This document shows positions 33,287 through 46,952 of a stretch of 64,000 bases of DNA, piece by piece. The number at the start of each line of letters is the position of its first letter. Positions within the stretch are counted from its first letter, which is position 1. The translations under genes and the position numbers were made by a program. A model generated the notes under the pieces. That model saw only the letters and a list, made by a program, of their open reading frames with translations, did no database searches and had not been told where the DNA came from. Source of the DNA: Amoebidium appalachense (Eukaryota; Ichthyosporea); assembly GCA_963693365.1 (NCBI GenBank), contig CAVNZM010000016.1, forward strand, positions 3,038,001-3,102,000, in the 5' to 3' direction.

Positions 33287-33678
33287 TGTACGTACGATCT
33301 ACTGGCCCAGATATCTTGTATTGAGATAGGAACTGCGATACTAGCTAGGGACATCACTGGTACGACTTTGTTTTATTGAGGGGTAGCTATAGGGAAAACA
33401 AGGGCGGGTTTGGGCGGCTAATATCGAGAGAGAAACGACCACGGCTGGTACATATTAATGAATAGGAGTCGGAGCCTCGGGAGAGGCGTAGCCTAGCCTG
33501 CACCAAGAAGCACTCCGTATTCGAGTCCTTGGCCAATCTAAACAGGTTTGGGCTCACATGGATAAAACCGTCTAGACTTCTGATAGCATGGTTCCGGGAA
33601 ATATCATTAGTCCCCTCCTCCGCCTCCCCCCCCCCCCCCCCCCCCCCTCCCCCCCCCTCCCCCCCCCCCAGAAAAAAC

Positions 33679-33720
<42 letters not shown>

Positions 33721-34086
33721 ACCTTCAAGCCCAACCCACCTAACCCGCCACCCGGGAACCCAACCCCGACCTCCCGCCCCTCTTCACGGACCTCCCGCCC
33801 CTCTTCACGGACATCATTCACCACAGATGCGTGGGCTTAACTTTTTTTTAATAAAACAACTATAAAAGTAGGGATATCCTCAGCACGGTCGGATAATTAT
33901 CAGGCCCTCGTTGATATCGCTGAACTTTTCCTTCTAACCCAAACCGGTGGTCGCGGCTTATTTTCTATGCATCAATGTATTTGTTGTACGTGCACAAGTG
34001 ACTGTCTTTGCTTTCTAAAAACTGCATGTGCACTGAATTGCATCTCACAGCCAACCACCACTTCCATTAAAAACATTTTCATGGTT

Positions 34087-34129
<43 letters not shown>

Positions 34130-34840
34130 GGGCCCCCCATCCCCTCCCCCCACCCCCCACCCCCCATCCCCTCCCCTTCAAATCTCCTACCGGAGAATTC
34201 CTATGCCATTTAGTTAATGCCTTCTTTAGAGTATCTGGTGGTAGAATAAATGTTTGATTCCTCGAATTCGAAAAGTACCCCACACTGCACAACTATCAAG
34301 GCAAGCACAGCCCACACCTACGTGGATCTCTGGGTCCCATTTTTTGGCAACTTATCCACACACCCGCACTTGCTCTGCGCAACCTCAAAACAGACCAGAG
34401 CACTTTGCTCCCACCCTCACTCATCCTACGGTGGCAGTGACCGGGTGCTTTTAGGGAGAGGGGGTGCCCCATGCAAATGCTGTTGTGATCAGATTCTGGT
34501 GTGTGGTCTGATGCTGACGGGGATCTTGTGCCCCTCCGTGTTGCCAATTATGATTGAACGGTAGTCACGTCAGTAGGCAGTAAGCACGTGATTTCAGAAG
34601 CAGCAACACATACACGGCAAAAGGGCCATCGCATCTTGCAGCCGGATTGGTGGAACATCCGCTGCAGCTGACTCGGTTTGACATGTCATACCGTAATCTC
34701 GCATCTTGGTCCGCTCCCTCCCCCCCCCCCGCCCTCTTCCTCTCCTAGGCTCATGTTACAAACTCTGGCTTCCCTTTCAGCCTGCACTACCCCTTTGTTC
34801 TGCTGTATGGGGTCTACATGGACACTCAAAAACCGAAGAC

Positions 34841-34878
<38 letters not shown>

Positions 34879-34975
34879 AAGCCCTAAAATTGAAATAAAT
34901 AAACAAATAAAAAGAAATAAAACAATAGAAAACCTTTTTAACCACATCACTGCTACCGGCGGTTAAGGACCCCCC

Positions 34976-35029
<54 letters not shown>

Positions 35030-35639
35030 AGAGAGAGAGAGAGAGAAATAAAAGGTAAAAAGGAAATTCAACCCCCCCCCCCCCTCCCCCCCAAAAAAAG
35101 ATTTAAAGCAAAGTCAAGCCCCCCCCCCCCCCCCCCCCCCCCCTTTCCCCCCCCCCCCCCCCCCCCCCAAAAAAGGTAAAAAGGAATGCAAGCCCCCCCC
35201 CCCCCCCCCCCCCCCCCCCGCCCCGTGTTTTGCCGTGCCCGTAAACAACGACTCGTTTGCAGAATACACAGTAATTATTAGAAGGACATTCCCGCTTTGC
35301 TTCTCCGGACACCGGCTGCAGAGATACAGGTACCAGATTTGATATTCCGGCAGCGGGGGCCATCCCATGTGCGCAACCTCGGTTTGGCCAAGGCTTCCGT
35401 AACGTTTACTATGATCACTCTATATTCATCATCTCGAATCATTCTGGTGTGTGTGTGAGTGTGTGTGTGTGACACGTGCTTGTGTGTGGGTGGGGTGGTG
35501 CGTGTGTGTGTGGGTGGGTGGGTGGGTGGGTGGGTGGGTGTGTGTGTTTTGCCGGGGGGGGGGGGGGGAGGGGTACGAGACCTCAGGGGATCTTCCGTGT
35601 GTATTTGCGTGTGCGCGTGTGCACGTTTATGTGTCTGCA

Positions 35640-36430
35640 CCGTAAAATCCTTCTGGTCTGGCCCCCCTTCCGTCGCAGTTTGTGTGCCAATCCCGGCTTT
35701 CCCTCCAAATCCCTCCCCCCCCCTGAAGGGAAGTGAAGGCCGTTCCTTTCATGAAGAAACACCGATCTCCTCATCACTGTTTTCTCCCAAACTGCAATTG
35801 TAGCTTCATTTTGCATCCTCCCCCCCCCCCCCCCTCCCCCCCCCCCCCCCCCCCCCCCCTCCCCCCCCCCCCCCCTCCCCCCAACCCAACACACACACAC
35901 ACATCACTATGTGGACATGCCATGTACCATAGCCTCCGGGCTCTCACGAAGCTGTCTGGGCTACACATGTCGCATCATTTATGGGGGGGGGGGGGGGGGG
36001 GGAGGGAAAGTAGAACCGACTGTTAGACAAACTTCTACATAGTGGCATGCCCCCTTGTTGCCGCATGGACAGACAAGATGTGTTGGATGGTTGTTGGCTG
36101 TCCAATCCACGTCTGCAAGAGTGTCCACCTTCACGCCTGTCTGTCCCCATCAACCCCATACCCCCCCCCCCCACCCCCCCCCCACCCCCCCCTCTCCCCC
36201 TCCACCCCCTTCCACCTCTCCCGCCCCCCACCCTCACCTCTACGTAAACTCGGCCCCACTTGCCCCCCCCCCCCCCCCCCCCAAAAAAAAAAAAAAAAAA
36301 AAAAACCTCCTCCTCCACATAATTACATCGAGGAAACCCTTTCTCCTAATCAGACCTGCCTTTTATGCGGGGAACAAGCAACCACACAGTCTACGGTGAT
36401 AAAAAAGGGTAAAAAACTTAAAGTCGAATC
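35640..36430 (+). repeat. Diverged dispersed repeat, copy 1
   Basis: Shares ordered blocks with 42385-43440: CTTCCGTCGCA/CTTCCGCCGCA, AAACACCGATCTCC-like, CATGCCATGT, CATCATTTAT/CATCATTTCA, CGACTGTTAGA, GCATGCCCC/GTATGCCCC, TGTCCAATCCACG/TGCCCAATCCATG, CCCCATCAACCCCATAC, and TTTTATGC...CAACCACACA. Poly-C, poly-G and A tracts interrupt it differently in the two copies. No open frame is shared. Confidence 0.7.
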
Positions 36431-36617
36431 GAGGTAAACACAACTTCAAAGTGACAGGCCTAGGATATGGGGTATGGGGCAACATGCGCCCTTTTTGTTC
36501 TCAAGAACCTTCAAGTCAGGTTGGGCCGACTGTCACTGTGGCTCAGTCACTGTGGTTTGCTGGGGATTATCTGCCGAAGTCGGTGTACAGCTGGCGCAAG
36601 CCCGAGCCCCGGAAGGA

Positions 36618-36661
36618 TTATGTGTGTGTGCGCGTGTGCGTGTGTGTATGTGTGTGTGTGC

Positions 36662-36692
<31 letters not shown>

Positions 36693-36712
36693 CGTGTGCG
36701 TGTGCGTGTGCA

Positions 36713-36754
<42 letters not shown>

Positions 36755-37072
36755 CGTGCGTGCATGCGTGCATTCGTGTGTGCGTACGTGCGTGTGTTTT
36801 TTGTGTGTGTGTGCCTGTTCGTGTGTGTGTGCGTGTGCATGTGTGCTTGCGTGCATGTGTGTGCGTGTGTGCATGCGTGTTTGCTTGTGTGCGTGTGCGT
36901 GCGTGCGTGTGCGTGTTCGTGTGCGTGTGTGTGCGTGTGTGTGTCACGGTGTGTGTGTGCGTGTGTGCGTGTGTGCGTATGTGCGCGTGTGCGTAATGTG
37001 TGCGTGTGTGCACGTTGTATGTTTGCGTGTGTGTGTGCGTGCGTGAGAGGTTGCGTGTGCTGTGTACGCGTT

Positions 37073-37105
<33 letters not shown>

Positions 37106-37226
37106 TTGTATGTGTGTGTGTGTGGGTCTGTGTGTGTATGCGTGTGTGCACGTGTGCGTGTGCGTGCGTATACACGTGTGTGTGTGTGTGTGTACACGTG
37201 TGCTGCACATCCATGTTTGTGTGTGT

Positions 37227-37228
<2 letters not shown>
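36618..37228. repeat. TG/CG-rich low-complexity array
   Basis: About 600 bp of interrupted TG with (GCGTG)n and (TGCATGCG)n variants, ending at a poly-G run. Confidence 0.9.
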
Positions 37229-37262
<34 letters not shown>

Positions 37263-37943
37263 GGGGGGATGGACGGGGGTGGGAGAGAGAGGAGCGGGTG
37301 TGGGGAGGGGGGGGGGGGGGGAGGGGGGGGGTAAGGGGCGGGGAGGGTTAGTCTAGAACCCGGGGTGTCTGCATCGCTGCTCAGAGTCTCTACAAATCGT
37401 GGACCTGATCACTGCGGATCAGCGGCAAGCGTAGGCGGCACTGAGCGCAGGCTCCGATTCGACAGCTGAGAGCCAATCGGGACATTCATGAGGTGTTACG
37501 TAACAAAGAGTTATCCTGGTATCCCTGACATTTATCCAATCGTACCAGTTTAGTTAATATTACGTCACAGCGTACACACGGCATCCGTCGACCATCTTCC
37601 AAGTTCCAACTCTGACATCAAAAAAAGTGAAGCCTGAAGCTCTATAAAAAATCACCAACACCTATATATTTATCCGCCCATGCACTAGCGTGCAGATAGG
37701 AGCTGCTTGCGCAGCCCAGGGCGCTGCAGCGCGCGCGCCTCCATATACGACGCTAGCAGCAGATCCCGAACCATTGCCGTCAGAGAAAAAAACCGGAATG
37801 GCATTTTGAACCTTTGTTTTATTTATGAAATGGCGTGTATGTCTTTTCAAGCTTGAGTTCGTTTCTTTTCCTCTCTGTTTGAGGTGAGTCACAAGTTGGC
37901 GTTGCCAGCTGGTCACTTGCTAGGCTGTTGAAGCCTCGTTCCT

Positions 37944-38820
37944 ATTGGCTAACAATCATAGCACCCAATGTTGTGAGAAGTGAATGAGATTGATTGGCTA
38001 AAAAAAGGGCTGCTGAAATTTAGTATTTAAACTCCGGCGAGCGGTTCGTTCTGTCACTTCTGTGATTGTGTATCCGGTAAAAACAGCTTGCGAGGAACAA
38101 GAAAATGTCGTTCCATCTAGTGCTCCTCTCCAACCTCTCTCAGGCACACGTGCAAGCAACACAGCAACTGCTCGTGAACGCATACATCACATACCCACTG
38201 CAGCACTGCATGACCTCGAACCCACACACAAAAACATCCCTCATGAACATATGGGAAGACACTCTCCTCACACTGTTCCCCCAGTACACGTGGGTTCTTG
38301 TGCACAATGTATCTGAAGAGGATGCAAAATCCGGTAGTTTTCCGGTGAAAACATCGTTGCCTACTGTGCAATAGGCAAGAACACCGACCCAGGCATGCAT
38401 TCTTCCTTGTGGTCTTTCATTCGCCACGGTTTCTAGAAGCTACCGTTTGCGGTTGGCCTCAAAACGACAAAGAGATTCTTTGACCTTCTTGGGCTCATAG
38501 ACGAAGGCAAGAGGCTTGCTGCTGAGGACGTGCACGAGGGAGAGAGGTGGGATATTGAGGCAGTAGCAGTCAAGGTCGGAGAGCAAGTCAAGGGGTATGG
38601 TAGTGAGCTGCTGAAATTGGTGATGGATGTGCACAGGGAGAAGGAGAGTCTGCCGTTTGTGCTGGCAACAGACACGGAGAGAAACGTACGGTTCTATGGC
38701 AAGCTCGGTTTTAGGGTCATTAGGGGACGATGGGGAGCGATTGATCAATTGAAACTTGATGTGCCGCCAGCCCGAATGTATTGTCTGCCAAAATTCCTTG
38801 AAGTAGACAAGTTTCCTTGA
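37944..38820 (+). pseudogene. Broken duplicate of the GNAT acetyltransferase with its promoter
   Basis: Coding similarity runs from ATG 38105 to about 38765 and upstream similarity starts near 37940, including ATTGG at 37944-37948 and 37993-37997 and a decayed TATA (TATTTAA, 38024-38030). The first 80 codons match the intact gene well. Lesions: a single-base deletion at about 38340-38352 shifts the frame; TGG has become TAG at 38434-38436; about 25 bp near 38730-38745 are deleted; and the original stop is lost, giving a different tail to 38820. The acetyl-CoA loop has also changed from EQGKGYG to EQVKGYG. A truncated N-terminal product of about 89 aa is the most that could be made. Confidence 0.9.
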
Positions 38821-39082
38821 AGTAGAAGTTGCCTCCTTTCTATCTAACAACTGTTGTAAACCTGGGCCTGTAACGCTCTCGATATATGGTCTGGTCCCAA
38901 TAGCTGCTAGAGTATCCCATCTCGCACTGAAATTCAATAAGCACATAAGCCGCTTAAAGAATTATCTGCCCTCCCACCCTCTCTCCTCTATCCGACCTGT
39001 CCCCTCCCCACCTCTCCCCTCTTTCCTTCCCTCCCTCTCTCCTTCTTCCCCGGGCACAAATACAAATAAATCCCGCAAAAGT

Positions 39083-39660
39083 GTGCGTGTGACTTTGGAC
39101 TGCCACTTACTTATTAGACATGTACATAATCACAAAATAATTACACAATATAACAAATGGAAAAAGATACCACACGACACTAGACCCGATGAAAGCAGAC
39201 ACCTTGAAAAACTAATCCTTATGTCTCGTTTTATATATAATGACCGCCTTAACCATATTGCCGAATATGGCACTCGCAAATGTATGACACCTAAATACAT
39301 ATTACCTTCCTCAGTGTAGAACTGGTCTTTCTCTAGCTGATGGTATCATTGATCACTTTCCACGCTTTTACTCACGTGCTCAGACAGTGGAGATCTAATA
39401 AGTTTAAGGTGGCATCGTTTACATGCCCAAACAACACACACGTACACCAGTTTAAACGATCATGTATCGCCAAATGTAGTTTGATAGACCACACAATACC
39501 ACAACACACACACGACACGTTCACAACAGACACCCAGAAAGATAGCCTACCTGAAAATTACAACGTTAACATCCTTGATTTTATACTAAACACACGTAAC
39601 TATGACCTGTTTATTAGATGTATTGATTGGCTTGAGAAACACATCAATACAAAATTCTAG
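39083..39660 (+). pseudogene. Frame-broken ORF fragments in a low-GC patch, family unknown
   Basis: Three protein-like segments in different frames follow each other: one ending at 39319 (LEKLILMSRFIYNDRLNHIA), one across about 39305-39399 (CRTGLSLADGIIDHFPRF), and one from about 39340 to 39660 (ILDFILNTRNYDLFIRCIDW). Base composition is clearly more AT-rich than the flanks, and codons such as AAT, TTT and ATT dominate. The pattern suggests a decayed gene of foreign or mobile origin, possibly the tail of a retroelement polyprotein, but I recognise no domain. A CA array starts directly at its stop codon. Confidence 0.4.
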
Positions 39661-39700
39661 CACACACACACACACACACATACACACACACACACACAAA

Positions 39701-39776
<76 letters not shown>

Positions 39777-39802
39777 AGCTGATACTGAGTGTCCCAGGGG
39801 AG

Positions 39803-39851
<49 letters not shown>

Positions 39852-39860
39852 AAACAAAAA
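39661..39860. repeat. (CA)n array with poly-C and A-rich tail
   Basis: (CA)n from 39661 to about 39775, then about 38 C at 39804-39841 and an A-rich run to 39870. Confidence 0.95.
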
Positions 39861-40756
39861 ACAAAAAAAAACTGGGAACTCAACTCATTGGTTTTCTTAT
39901 AATCTTTATGGTGCCTCGTAGAGAAAGTAAACCCCGATATATAATCGAGTCACCCGACATCTATGTACTTGATCATGATATACCGCTTAGGGGATATTCC
40001 GAGCAAAACCCCCCCCCATACCTGAGACTGGTCTCTCTTTGCCTCGAGTAAACAGCGTAAACCCCTGCATGATTTATGTTCACGTTGTTGCATAGACTCG
40101 GCAGTAGGCTCGCTCTATTAAATTTGTACCTTGTGGATCGGCCAATAAAGTGCAATGATCCCCTGTATTATTTCAATTTCAGGTCTGGTCACACACCATC
40201 GCCCTTGGGTGGGAAACAAAAGCCTAGAAAACCAATGATCACCTGGTGTTTTCTTTCGCTATTTTCTTTCGTCTTTTTTTCCTTTTGTTTCGCCTTTTTC
40301 CCCCTGTCCCTCCCGGCCCCCCTGTGATTTGCTTATATATTATACTAAATGGCTGCAGACGGTGCGCTTTTGCTACCCACACATCTTCCCGAGTATACAG
40401 TCGTAGAGTAATTTACATCGTTTTTACAGCTATGCTATTCGAAGTCTCTTTTTGGCAACCTCGCCTCCAGAAGTTGGAAACTGCAACCAAAAACATAATT
40501 TTGTTGGTATTTAAGGTATTTAAAGTGGATTGGTTGCAAGTCAACAGTTGAAAATGTACGGCTGGAAATATGGAGGGAAGACGAAAGACAGTAAAGAAAT
40601 ATTTGGAAGGTTGCTGTCGAGAAAAGCAAGACATTCTTTGCATTGATCCATGCGAATGACTGTATGTTCTGTGCAATCCTTGCCTGTCACATGGATTCAT
40701 GTCGCGTGCACCTCGCCGAGATACCTAACAGGACACTGAAGGATGAAGATGGTGTA

Positions 40757-40758
40757 CA

Positions 40759-40816
<58 letters not shown>

Positions 40817-40829
40817 CGCGCGCGCATAC

Positions 40830-40876
<47 letters not shown>

Positions 40877-40880
40877 TCCG

Positions 40881-40920
<40 letters not shown>

Positions 40921-41040
40921 TGTGTTGTGTGTGCGTGCGTGCGTGCGTCCGTGTGTGTGTTGTGTGTGTGTGTGTGAGCGCGTGCGTGTGTGTGTTGTAT
41001 GTGTGTGTGTGCGTGTGTGCGTGTCAGGCGTGTGTGCCTG
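40757..41040. repeat. (TG)n, (CG)n and (CGTG)n composite array
   Basis: TG units to 40807, alternating CG at 40808-40825, then about 25 units of CGTG to 40922 and mixed TG. Alternating purine-pyrimidine throughout, so it has Z-DNA potential. Confidence 0.92.
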
Positions 41041-41319
41041 CCACGTATGGATGGGTCACGGGGTGGGTCCCGCGGGTTTACGTGTACGTGTTTGACGGTA
41101 TGTGTGTGTGTGTGTGTGTCTGAATGTGGCTGTGGTGATGAAGGGGGGGGGGGGGGGGAGGGGAGGGGGGAAGGGGGGGGAAGGGGGGGGGGGGGGGGGG
41201 GGAGCGTGCAGGTGGGGGTGATTGGCTTGAGTGCGAGTATGTGTCCACATTTTGGTGATGACGGTCTTGAATGGTGCGTCTCACACATAGACACTTGTAA
41301 GCAACACACCGTGCCAAAC

Positions 41320-41975
<656 letters not shown>

Positions 41976-42384
41976 AAGGTAATGGTAGGGTACCCGAGGG
42001 CGGGTGGGAGGTTGGGGGGGGGGGGCTGACTGATGCTGACCGGAATTCCGAAGATTCGGACATTTGGGCTTGCGTGCCAGCCGGGGAGTAATGTGGTGAG
42101 GGCTTCTGTTGGGGTGGGTGGCATGGGGCATGCAGTGGGTCGGCCATGAGGGGCAGAGCTTATTTGTGGGCACATGCAGGTGCATGGGATGGCACAGGGA
42201 GCATGAGGCTATGGTGTGGGCATGTGCAAGCAGTGTGCACGTGTCAGTACATCATGTGACACATGCACACGGTAGTGGTGGATGTGCAAGCAGTGTGTTA
42301 CATGCACACATGCACCGGGTAGCAGTAGTTGTGCAATGCCCTGGCTGACTAATTGGGTCACAGCAACTTGGCCTCATGTGGTGT

Positions 42385-42451
42385 ATTGTATAATCTTGTG
42401 CATCTGGTTCCCCTTCCGCCGCACTTCGTCCCCCATTCTCTTCACCCTTCG

Positions 42452-42483
<32 letters not shown>

Positions 42484-43440
42484 ATTTGGGGGGAGAGAAG
42501 GTTTTTTTTTTTTTTTTTTGAGAACATCCATCCAAAGGCGGCCTTCAACCCCACATGTATAATTAATGTGAGGAAACACCCACTGCTCAGCAATGTTTAC
42601 TCTCAAGCAAGTGCATGCAACTTCATTTGGCACCTACTCCCCGCCCCTTCCCCTCTCTTCAACCCTTTCCCACGCACATCACCACACCGGCACGCCATGT
42701 GTCACAGTACATACACGGTGTGGACACTCCCATGGGGATGTCTGAGATAGGCATAGACGTCTGTGTGTGGCATCATTTCAGGGTGGTGAGGGGGAGGGGG
42801 GACTAGGGTCGACTGTTAGATCAGGACATCTACTGGTGGTATGCCCCTATGTGGCTGCAAAGACAGATATATCTGTTGGTGTTTGTTTGCTGCCCAATCC
42901 ATGCCTGCAAGGACGCCCACACACACGGCAACCTTTCCCCATCAACTCCATACTCCCGTCCCCTGCCCTCATCCCTTCCCCCCCCCCCCCTCCCCCCCCC
43001 CCCCCCCCCCCCCCCTCCAACCCCCAACCCCACCTGTTCCCCCCACCTCCACCCGGCCTCATGTTTGGTCTCGCCTGCCCCCCTCCCCTCCCCAACCCAC
43101 ACCCCTCCCCCCTCCTCCCCCTCGCCAACCCCCCCACACCCCCTCCCCCTCTTCTCCACTGATAAGGCTCTGTCTTTTATGCCAGCAACCACACATGGAA
43201 TATGGCCAGAGGGGTTTGGAGAGGAAGGTGTGTGTTGGTGTGTGTGTGGGTGTGTGTGTTTGGGGGGGAGGGGGGGCAGGGGGGGGGGGGGGGGGTGGTA
43301 GAGAGGGGGGAGGGTGGGGTAGTATAGAAACGGGGGGGGGGGGGGGGGGGGGGGGGCTGCCCAACTGCAAATTGGTTGTCTTCCTTCCCCCTTCCCCCGA
43401 CTCCCCCCTCCCCCCTCCTTCCGGGGTGATCGATTGGGGT
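42385..43440 (+). repeat. Diverged dispersed repeat, copy 2
   Basis: Partner of 35640-36430 with the same block order and orientation. It is longer because of inserted poly-C (42458-42480, 42980-43016) and G-rich (43262-43356) tracts. The 7-kb separation and divergence suggest an old segmental duplication or an old repeat family. Confidence 0.7.
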
Positions 43441-43754
43441 GTTTTTCCCACAATCCTATTATACCGTGCATGCAGGCACCGCGGTGCAGCCACAAAGGAT
43501 CCAGCTTGTCGACAAACGTTGACGGCAAGCCCACATGTACACACTGCACATGCATTGCAGCGTCTGAAGTCCAAGAAAAAAATCCGACAGAGCCCAAAAC
43601 CGCGCACCGGATTGTTGTACTACGATTGCCTTGTTATAATACTTTAAGTGAGAGGTGATTGTAGGCTTTATCCTTTTCATTCATTGAGCCTGGTTGGGCT
43701 TCAATAAATCCTTTTTAAATGGACTTAGTGCACGCGCCACACACGCACTCGTGG

Positions 43755-43927
<173 letters not shown>

Positions 43928-44542
43928 GGATTAACACACGTGCGCACACATTATACATACACACAAACACACACCACACACTTCTGATTCAATAAACAAA
44001 CCGTGCCACTGATACAAATTAGACCGTCCCCCCCCCTCCCCGCCCCGCCCCTTTCCCTCATTAATAACCCCCAAATACCCACACGCACACATACCTTCTA
44101 GTCCACACACGAAAAAAGGTCCCCCGGGAGGAGGGGGGGGGGGGGGGTTGGGCAGGAAGCTAGGGGGGTGGGGGGGGGGGGGTATGTGTAGGTGCACACA
44201 CGGGCTGCCATGCACTTGTGTACAACATCCAGTTGCCATGCCGCCTGTACGCTGGCAGAGAAAGGAACAAGTTCATGACCACACATCATATGCGGCATGT
44301 GTACATAATCTCAAATAGGTGGATGATGAGGCACCCAAAAACCCTTCTAAATAATCGCCACATTTTTTTTTCTCCCCGCAAGTTTTTGTCTAGGGGACCA
44401 TCATGTGTTTCCGGCTTGTGGGTTTTATGATTCACTCCCCCGTAGGGCAGGGCTTCCCTTCTCTTCTCTGAAGTTCAAGTTTTTTTTTGGGGGTGTCTGT
44501 GTGTGTGTTTCTGCATGTGGGCCAAGCCGACATTGTGTGTGT

Positions 44543-44573
<31 letters not shown>

Positions 44574-44744
44574 GGGGGGGGGGAGGGGGGAGGGGGGGGG
44601 GGGGGGGTAGGTGTTGTGGTACGTTTCCTACGGGTGGCAGCTCTAGGTTTGTGGTTTTTGTGTGATTGAGTTTTGGGTAGAGGTCTGGTTACACACACAC
44701 ACACTTAAATGCAGGCATGCGGACACACCATGACCTACAAAGTG

Positions 44745-44781
<37 letters not shown>

Positions 44782-45448
44782 TTCCCCCCGGGCCTTCCCC
44801 CTTTCCTTCCGGCGCATTTTTCTAGGCTGTTCACTAAGAGGTATGTATATTTGGAAGAAAGAGTGGGGAGGGGGCCAGGCTTGGGGGGAGGGGAAGGGAG
44901 AGTGGGTGGGAGGGTGGGTGGGGGGTGGGTGGGGGGGTGGGGGAGGGGGAACAGGGGAGGGGGAGGGGGGAGGGGGGGGGGGCTGAGAGGGGAGGAAGGA
45001 AGCAGGCTGATGTGTGCGGCACTGGCCAAATTGTGGGCAAGCCAATGCGCACGATGATGCCGCGCATGCTTGGACTGCGTGGAATCTTAATAATGTGTCC
45101 AACAGTATCAAGACTGCAGACATTGTGTGTAGCACATTGGCTTTTAAAAGTAGAGGTTTTATTTTTTATTCTTTGATTGTTGGTTTTTTCAGGTTTTTAG
45201 TTGTACCTATGAATGTTAGGTGAACTTTGTCTTATGTACGTTTTATGCTTATAAATGTACGCACCACACACACACACACCTTTGCATCACTTCAAATTTC
45301 AGTGTTTCTTACAGTTGTTTTGTAGTTTATGCTATGGTGGTCACAAATGCTTGTACATCACCGTGTGAATTCTGCCAACAAAAGTTATGCAAAGGGACCA
45401 GGGTGACACCAACTCGTGTACGTGGCTATGTACACACACGCACGTACA

Positions 45449-45567
<119 letters not shown>

Positions 45568-45974
45568 TACACGCACATGCGCACACACGCACACAGACAG
45601 GCTCGTAACACAAAAATGCACCTACGCAGCGTTGCACAGTGACACACACGCACACCGGAAACACAAACACACGACTCGTGACACACGTCAAAATCCACAC
45701 GTGCACACAGACATGACTGCACACACACGCACAAAAGCGTGCATAAGCTACTATCTGAGTCTAATGCCCGTGTCCGGGCGCTTGCACTGTGCGAATTCTC
45801 CAACCCATGGGGCGCGCACACACCGCGAAAGTTTTTATTGGTAGTAACCAAGCAAAAACGTCTGTTTCTTCTTTAAAGCACTTGAGGTTACTTAAAAAGT
45901 GTTATCTGCTGCCACCGTAGTGAGCTTGAAATTTCACCATGGCCATGGCCAGTGGCATTTGTAAATTCACAGCC

Positions 45975-46011
<37 letters not shown>

Positions 46012-46041
46012 TTCCCCCCCCTCACTTCTCCCCCTCACTTC

Positions 46042-46088
<47 letters not shown>

Positions 46089-46194
46089 TGCGTGGCCACC
46101 CCCCGCGGCCATCCTGCCTCGGTAGCCCCTAGCTAGAGTCTGAATTTTTGTGAATGTATCTTCCTATGCATACATGATCCTGGTTGACCCCTGT

Positions 46195-46227
46195 ACACGG
46201 CCATCGTCTTGAACAAGATGGCCGTGT
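46195..46227. other. Hairpin-forming inverted repeat
   Basis: ACACGGCCAT (46195-46204) pairs with ATGGCCGTGT (46218-46227), and CTTG (46208-46211) pairs with CAAG (46214-46217) around an AA loop, leaving a CGT bulge. That is a 14-bp stem in a unique-sequence region about 730 bp before the peroxiredoxin start. Role unknown. Confidence 0.75.
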
Positions 46228-46589
46228 GTATGATCAGCATGTATCAGATGTATTTACATTATAATCATGTATGCATATGCAGAACAAAAACGTGTACAAA
46301 CAGTGGCACTGCGCATGCGCATGCCAAACGGAGTGGCACCTCGGGAATAGATGTGACAATGCCTCGTCGGTCATAGAGGTGGCTTTGTACACGTGCAAGG
46401 GCACAAGCACTGTGTGCATGCACGGGAGGTGAGTCGGGGGACTGTCGGACTCGGTCAGGCGACTATGTACTCCAACCAAGTCAAGGTGTAGCACGTGCAG
46501 ATAGCTCGTGCAGAAATATTTCAACAAAAGATGAACACGAATGTCATGACCTTGTGATCCCGCACAACAAGTCCAGGGTTTGCCTTACG

Positions 46590-46804
46590 AATCGTATCGA
46601 CCCAAAATACGATTTAGAAAACCCCGCAATACGATTAAAAGTGGGCATCCAATTAGTAAATGCGACCCTGGAGGTTGTCAAAATGCTCAGAATTTCCCCA
46701 AATACGATTAATTAAGAGCGCCAAACCCAGGCAACCCCTGAACAAGTCAATTCATTCGCACGCACCTATTGGTTGTAGAGCTTTAGACTCTGTGTTGCTA
46801 TTGG
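46590..46804 (+). promoter_or_regulatory. Upstream region of PRDX5 with repeated motif and CCAAT boxes
   Basis: AATACGATT occurs at 46606-46614, 46628-46636 and 46701-46709, with a near-inverse (AATCGTATC) at 46590-46598. CCAAT boxes are at 46649-46653 (CCAAT), 46768-46772 (ATTGG) and 46800-46804 (ATTGG). No TATA box is evident. The nearest CCAAT box is about 150 bp before the first ATG. Confidence 0.6.
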
Positions 46805-46952
46805 CTTTTGATCTGACACCTATATTACGTCGCTTTTGAATGGCTATAGGTCATAAATAAACAATGGGCGTACCATATTTGGCTCACGTGAGCCAACACC
46901 GCGGCGTACAAAAACCCGCCTATCTTTTTTTTTCCCCCCCTCGTTTGACAAC

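Larger units (their letters stand above)
33287..37943. other. Intergenic, homopolymer tracts and diverged repeats
   Basis: Poly-C/poly-A tracts at 33630-33719, 34094-34127, 34845-34876, 34970-35025 and 35120-35210, a GA run at 35027-35046, TG/CG arrays at 36620-37230, and poly-G at 37230-37260. A diverged repeat shared with 42385-43440 spans about 35640-36430. The open frame at 34250-34564 has no recognisable family. The stretch 37380-37940 is of ordinary complexity and probably includes the upstream region of the pseudogene. Confidence 0.5.

Noticed and set aside
34250-34564. 104-codon frame in unique sequence
   Set aside because: Has an unremarkable composition with many Cys and Ser but no domain, no promoter elements and no splice partners; kept as unassigned.
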